DNA of 33,018 bases from Oscillospiraceae bacterium (GTDB lineage Bacteria; Bacillota; Clostridia; Oscillospirales; Ruminococcaceae), in assembly GCA_017462785.1 (NCBI GenBank), contig JAFTQJ010000067.1, positions 1 through 33,018 on the forward strand, in the 5' to 3' direction. Made by a program: the position numbers and the translations under genes. Under the pieces are notes generated by a model, which made no database searches, was not told the origin of the DNA, and was given only the letters and a program-made list of their open reading frames with translations. Positions 32,656 to 33,018 of the stretch are shown one piece after another; the stretch's first letter is position 1; each line of letters begins with the position of its first letter.

Positions 32656-32944
32656 CAGTCTGTCGAAAAATTCATTTTGTTTCTGCATTCGCAGAAAGGA
32701 AAGACAGAATGAGCGAACAGTAAGGGGGAGTTTTTTGCAAAAAACGCCCCCTCTCTTTCAAACAGTCCACCGGACTGTTTGTAAGATTCACCCCTGAAAA
32801 AAGCGACGGCATTAGGAGATTTCGCTCACTGCGGTGAGCGACAAGGGGCTTCGCCCCTTGACCCCACGACCTTTTTGAAAAAAGGTCGATCAAAAACTTT
32901 TGTCCCTGCCTTCGGATTCATAAGAGTGGTTCTTCGACAGACTG
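32656..32944 (-). mobile_element. MITE-like palindromic element, copy B
   Basis: A 289-bp element with perfect 12-bp inverted ends CAGTCTGTCGAA/TTCGACAGACTG; counting the palindromic flanks the match is 18 bp. It is the reverse-oriented homologue of copy A (16-308), with the same module order: TTTCTGC/GCAGAAA, a GGGGGAGTTTTTT half-palindrome, ACAGTCC-ACCG-GGACTGT-like stem, the conserved 'cgacggcattaggagatttc', CGCTCACTGCGGTGAGCG and CAAGGGGCTTCGCCCCTTG. It has no transposase, so it would be mobilised in trans if at all. The better-preserved ends suggest it is younger than copy A. Confidence 0.75.
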
Positions 32945-32972
32945 ACCGCCTCCTGAATGGGGGGCGGTTTTG
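32945..32972 (+). terminator. duplicated terminator-like hairpin, right copy
   Basis: ACCGCC...GGCGGT followed by TTT and then GC. With its T tract this looks like the original phosphorylase terminator, now pushed about 310 bases downstream by the element in between. Confidence 0.6.
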
Positions 32973-33018
32973 CTTATCAAAAAAGTCTTTTCTCCGGGGT
33001 TGGGACCCCAAAGACCGA
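32972..33018 (+). repeat. partial copy of the element-C module, cut by the window end
   Basis: GCTTATCAAAAAAG followed by a GGGGTTGGGACCCC hairpin matches the left inner part of element C (14877-14921, GCTTGTCAAAAAG and GGGGTTCACACCCC). The remainder lies outside the window. Confidence 0.55.

Noticed and set aside
32656-32944. A small coding gene inside the palindromic element
   Set aside because: The short frames are broken by hairpins, are not shared between copies A and B, and have no ribosome sites.

Overview
The window looks like chromosome of an anaerobic, cellulose-using clostridial bacterium of the Ruminococcus type (Oscillospiraceae). The grounds are a GH94 cellobiose phosphorylase, a one-polypeptide pyruvate:ferredoxin oxidoreductase, a sporulation-type SpoIID protein, TTGACA/TATAAT promoters with 17-base spacers, strong GGAGG ribosome sites and moderately high GC. 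Genus is an inference; no rRNA or tRNA lies in the window.

Layout. Bases 1-614 hold an interspersed palindromic element and a 132-bp tandem repeat. Then come glgA (-), a divergent SCP2-fold protein with a histone-H1-like tail (+), the SRP RNA gene and the classical dnaX-ybaB-recR cluster (+). From 17.75 kb back to 6.5 kb the minus strand carries: citrate synthase and a lipoprotein; a response regulator/histidine kinase pair coupled to a DUF1385 membrane protein and prmC; recA and recX; rimO and pgsA. On the plus strand follow SpoIID and a sugar-sensor/GGDEF protein. An ECF sigma factor and its membrane anti-sigma factor (-) come next, then about 1 kb of non-coding DNA with a 74-bp tandem array, PFOR (-), a small accessory patch at 28.9-30.06 kb, and cellobiose phosphorylase (+). 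The right edge has another palindromic element.

How it works together. Cellobiose phosphorylase makes glucose 1-phosphate, which can feed glycogen storage (GlgA) or glycolysis, and PFOR then makes acetyl-CoA. dnaX, ybaB, recR, recA and recX are replication and repair genes. The two-component system, the ECF module and the LacI-type/GGDEF protein are three separate signalling units.

Most novel parts. (1) At 29.13-30.06 kb a promoter drives a roughly 235-nt structured RNA ending in a terminator, followed at once by an AT-rich gene for a PBECR4-like (BECR nuclease fold) protein. This layout resembles a type III (RNA antitoxin) toxin module. (2) Just upstream is a second promoter-to-terminator unit, a roughly 125-nt candidate small RNA with a C/U-rich anti-Shine-Dalgarno stretch. 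(3) Several families of mosaic palindromic elements occupy many gene gaps. One at the right edge has 12-bp inverted ends and is flanked by a 23/24-bp duplication of a terminator-like hairpin. All identities come from reading the sequence; no database search was run.
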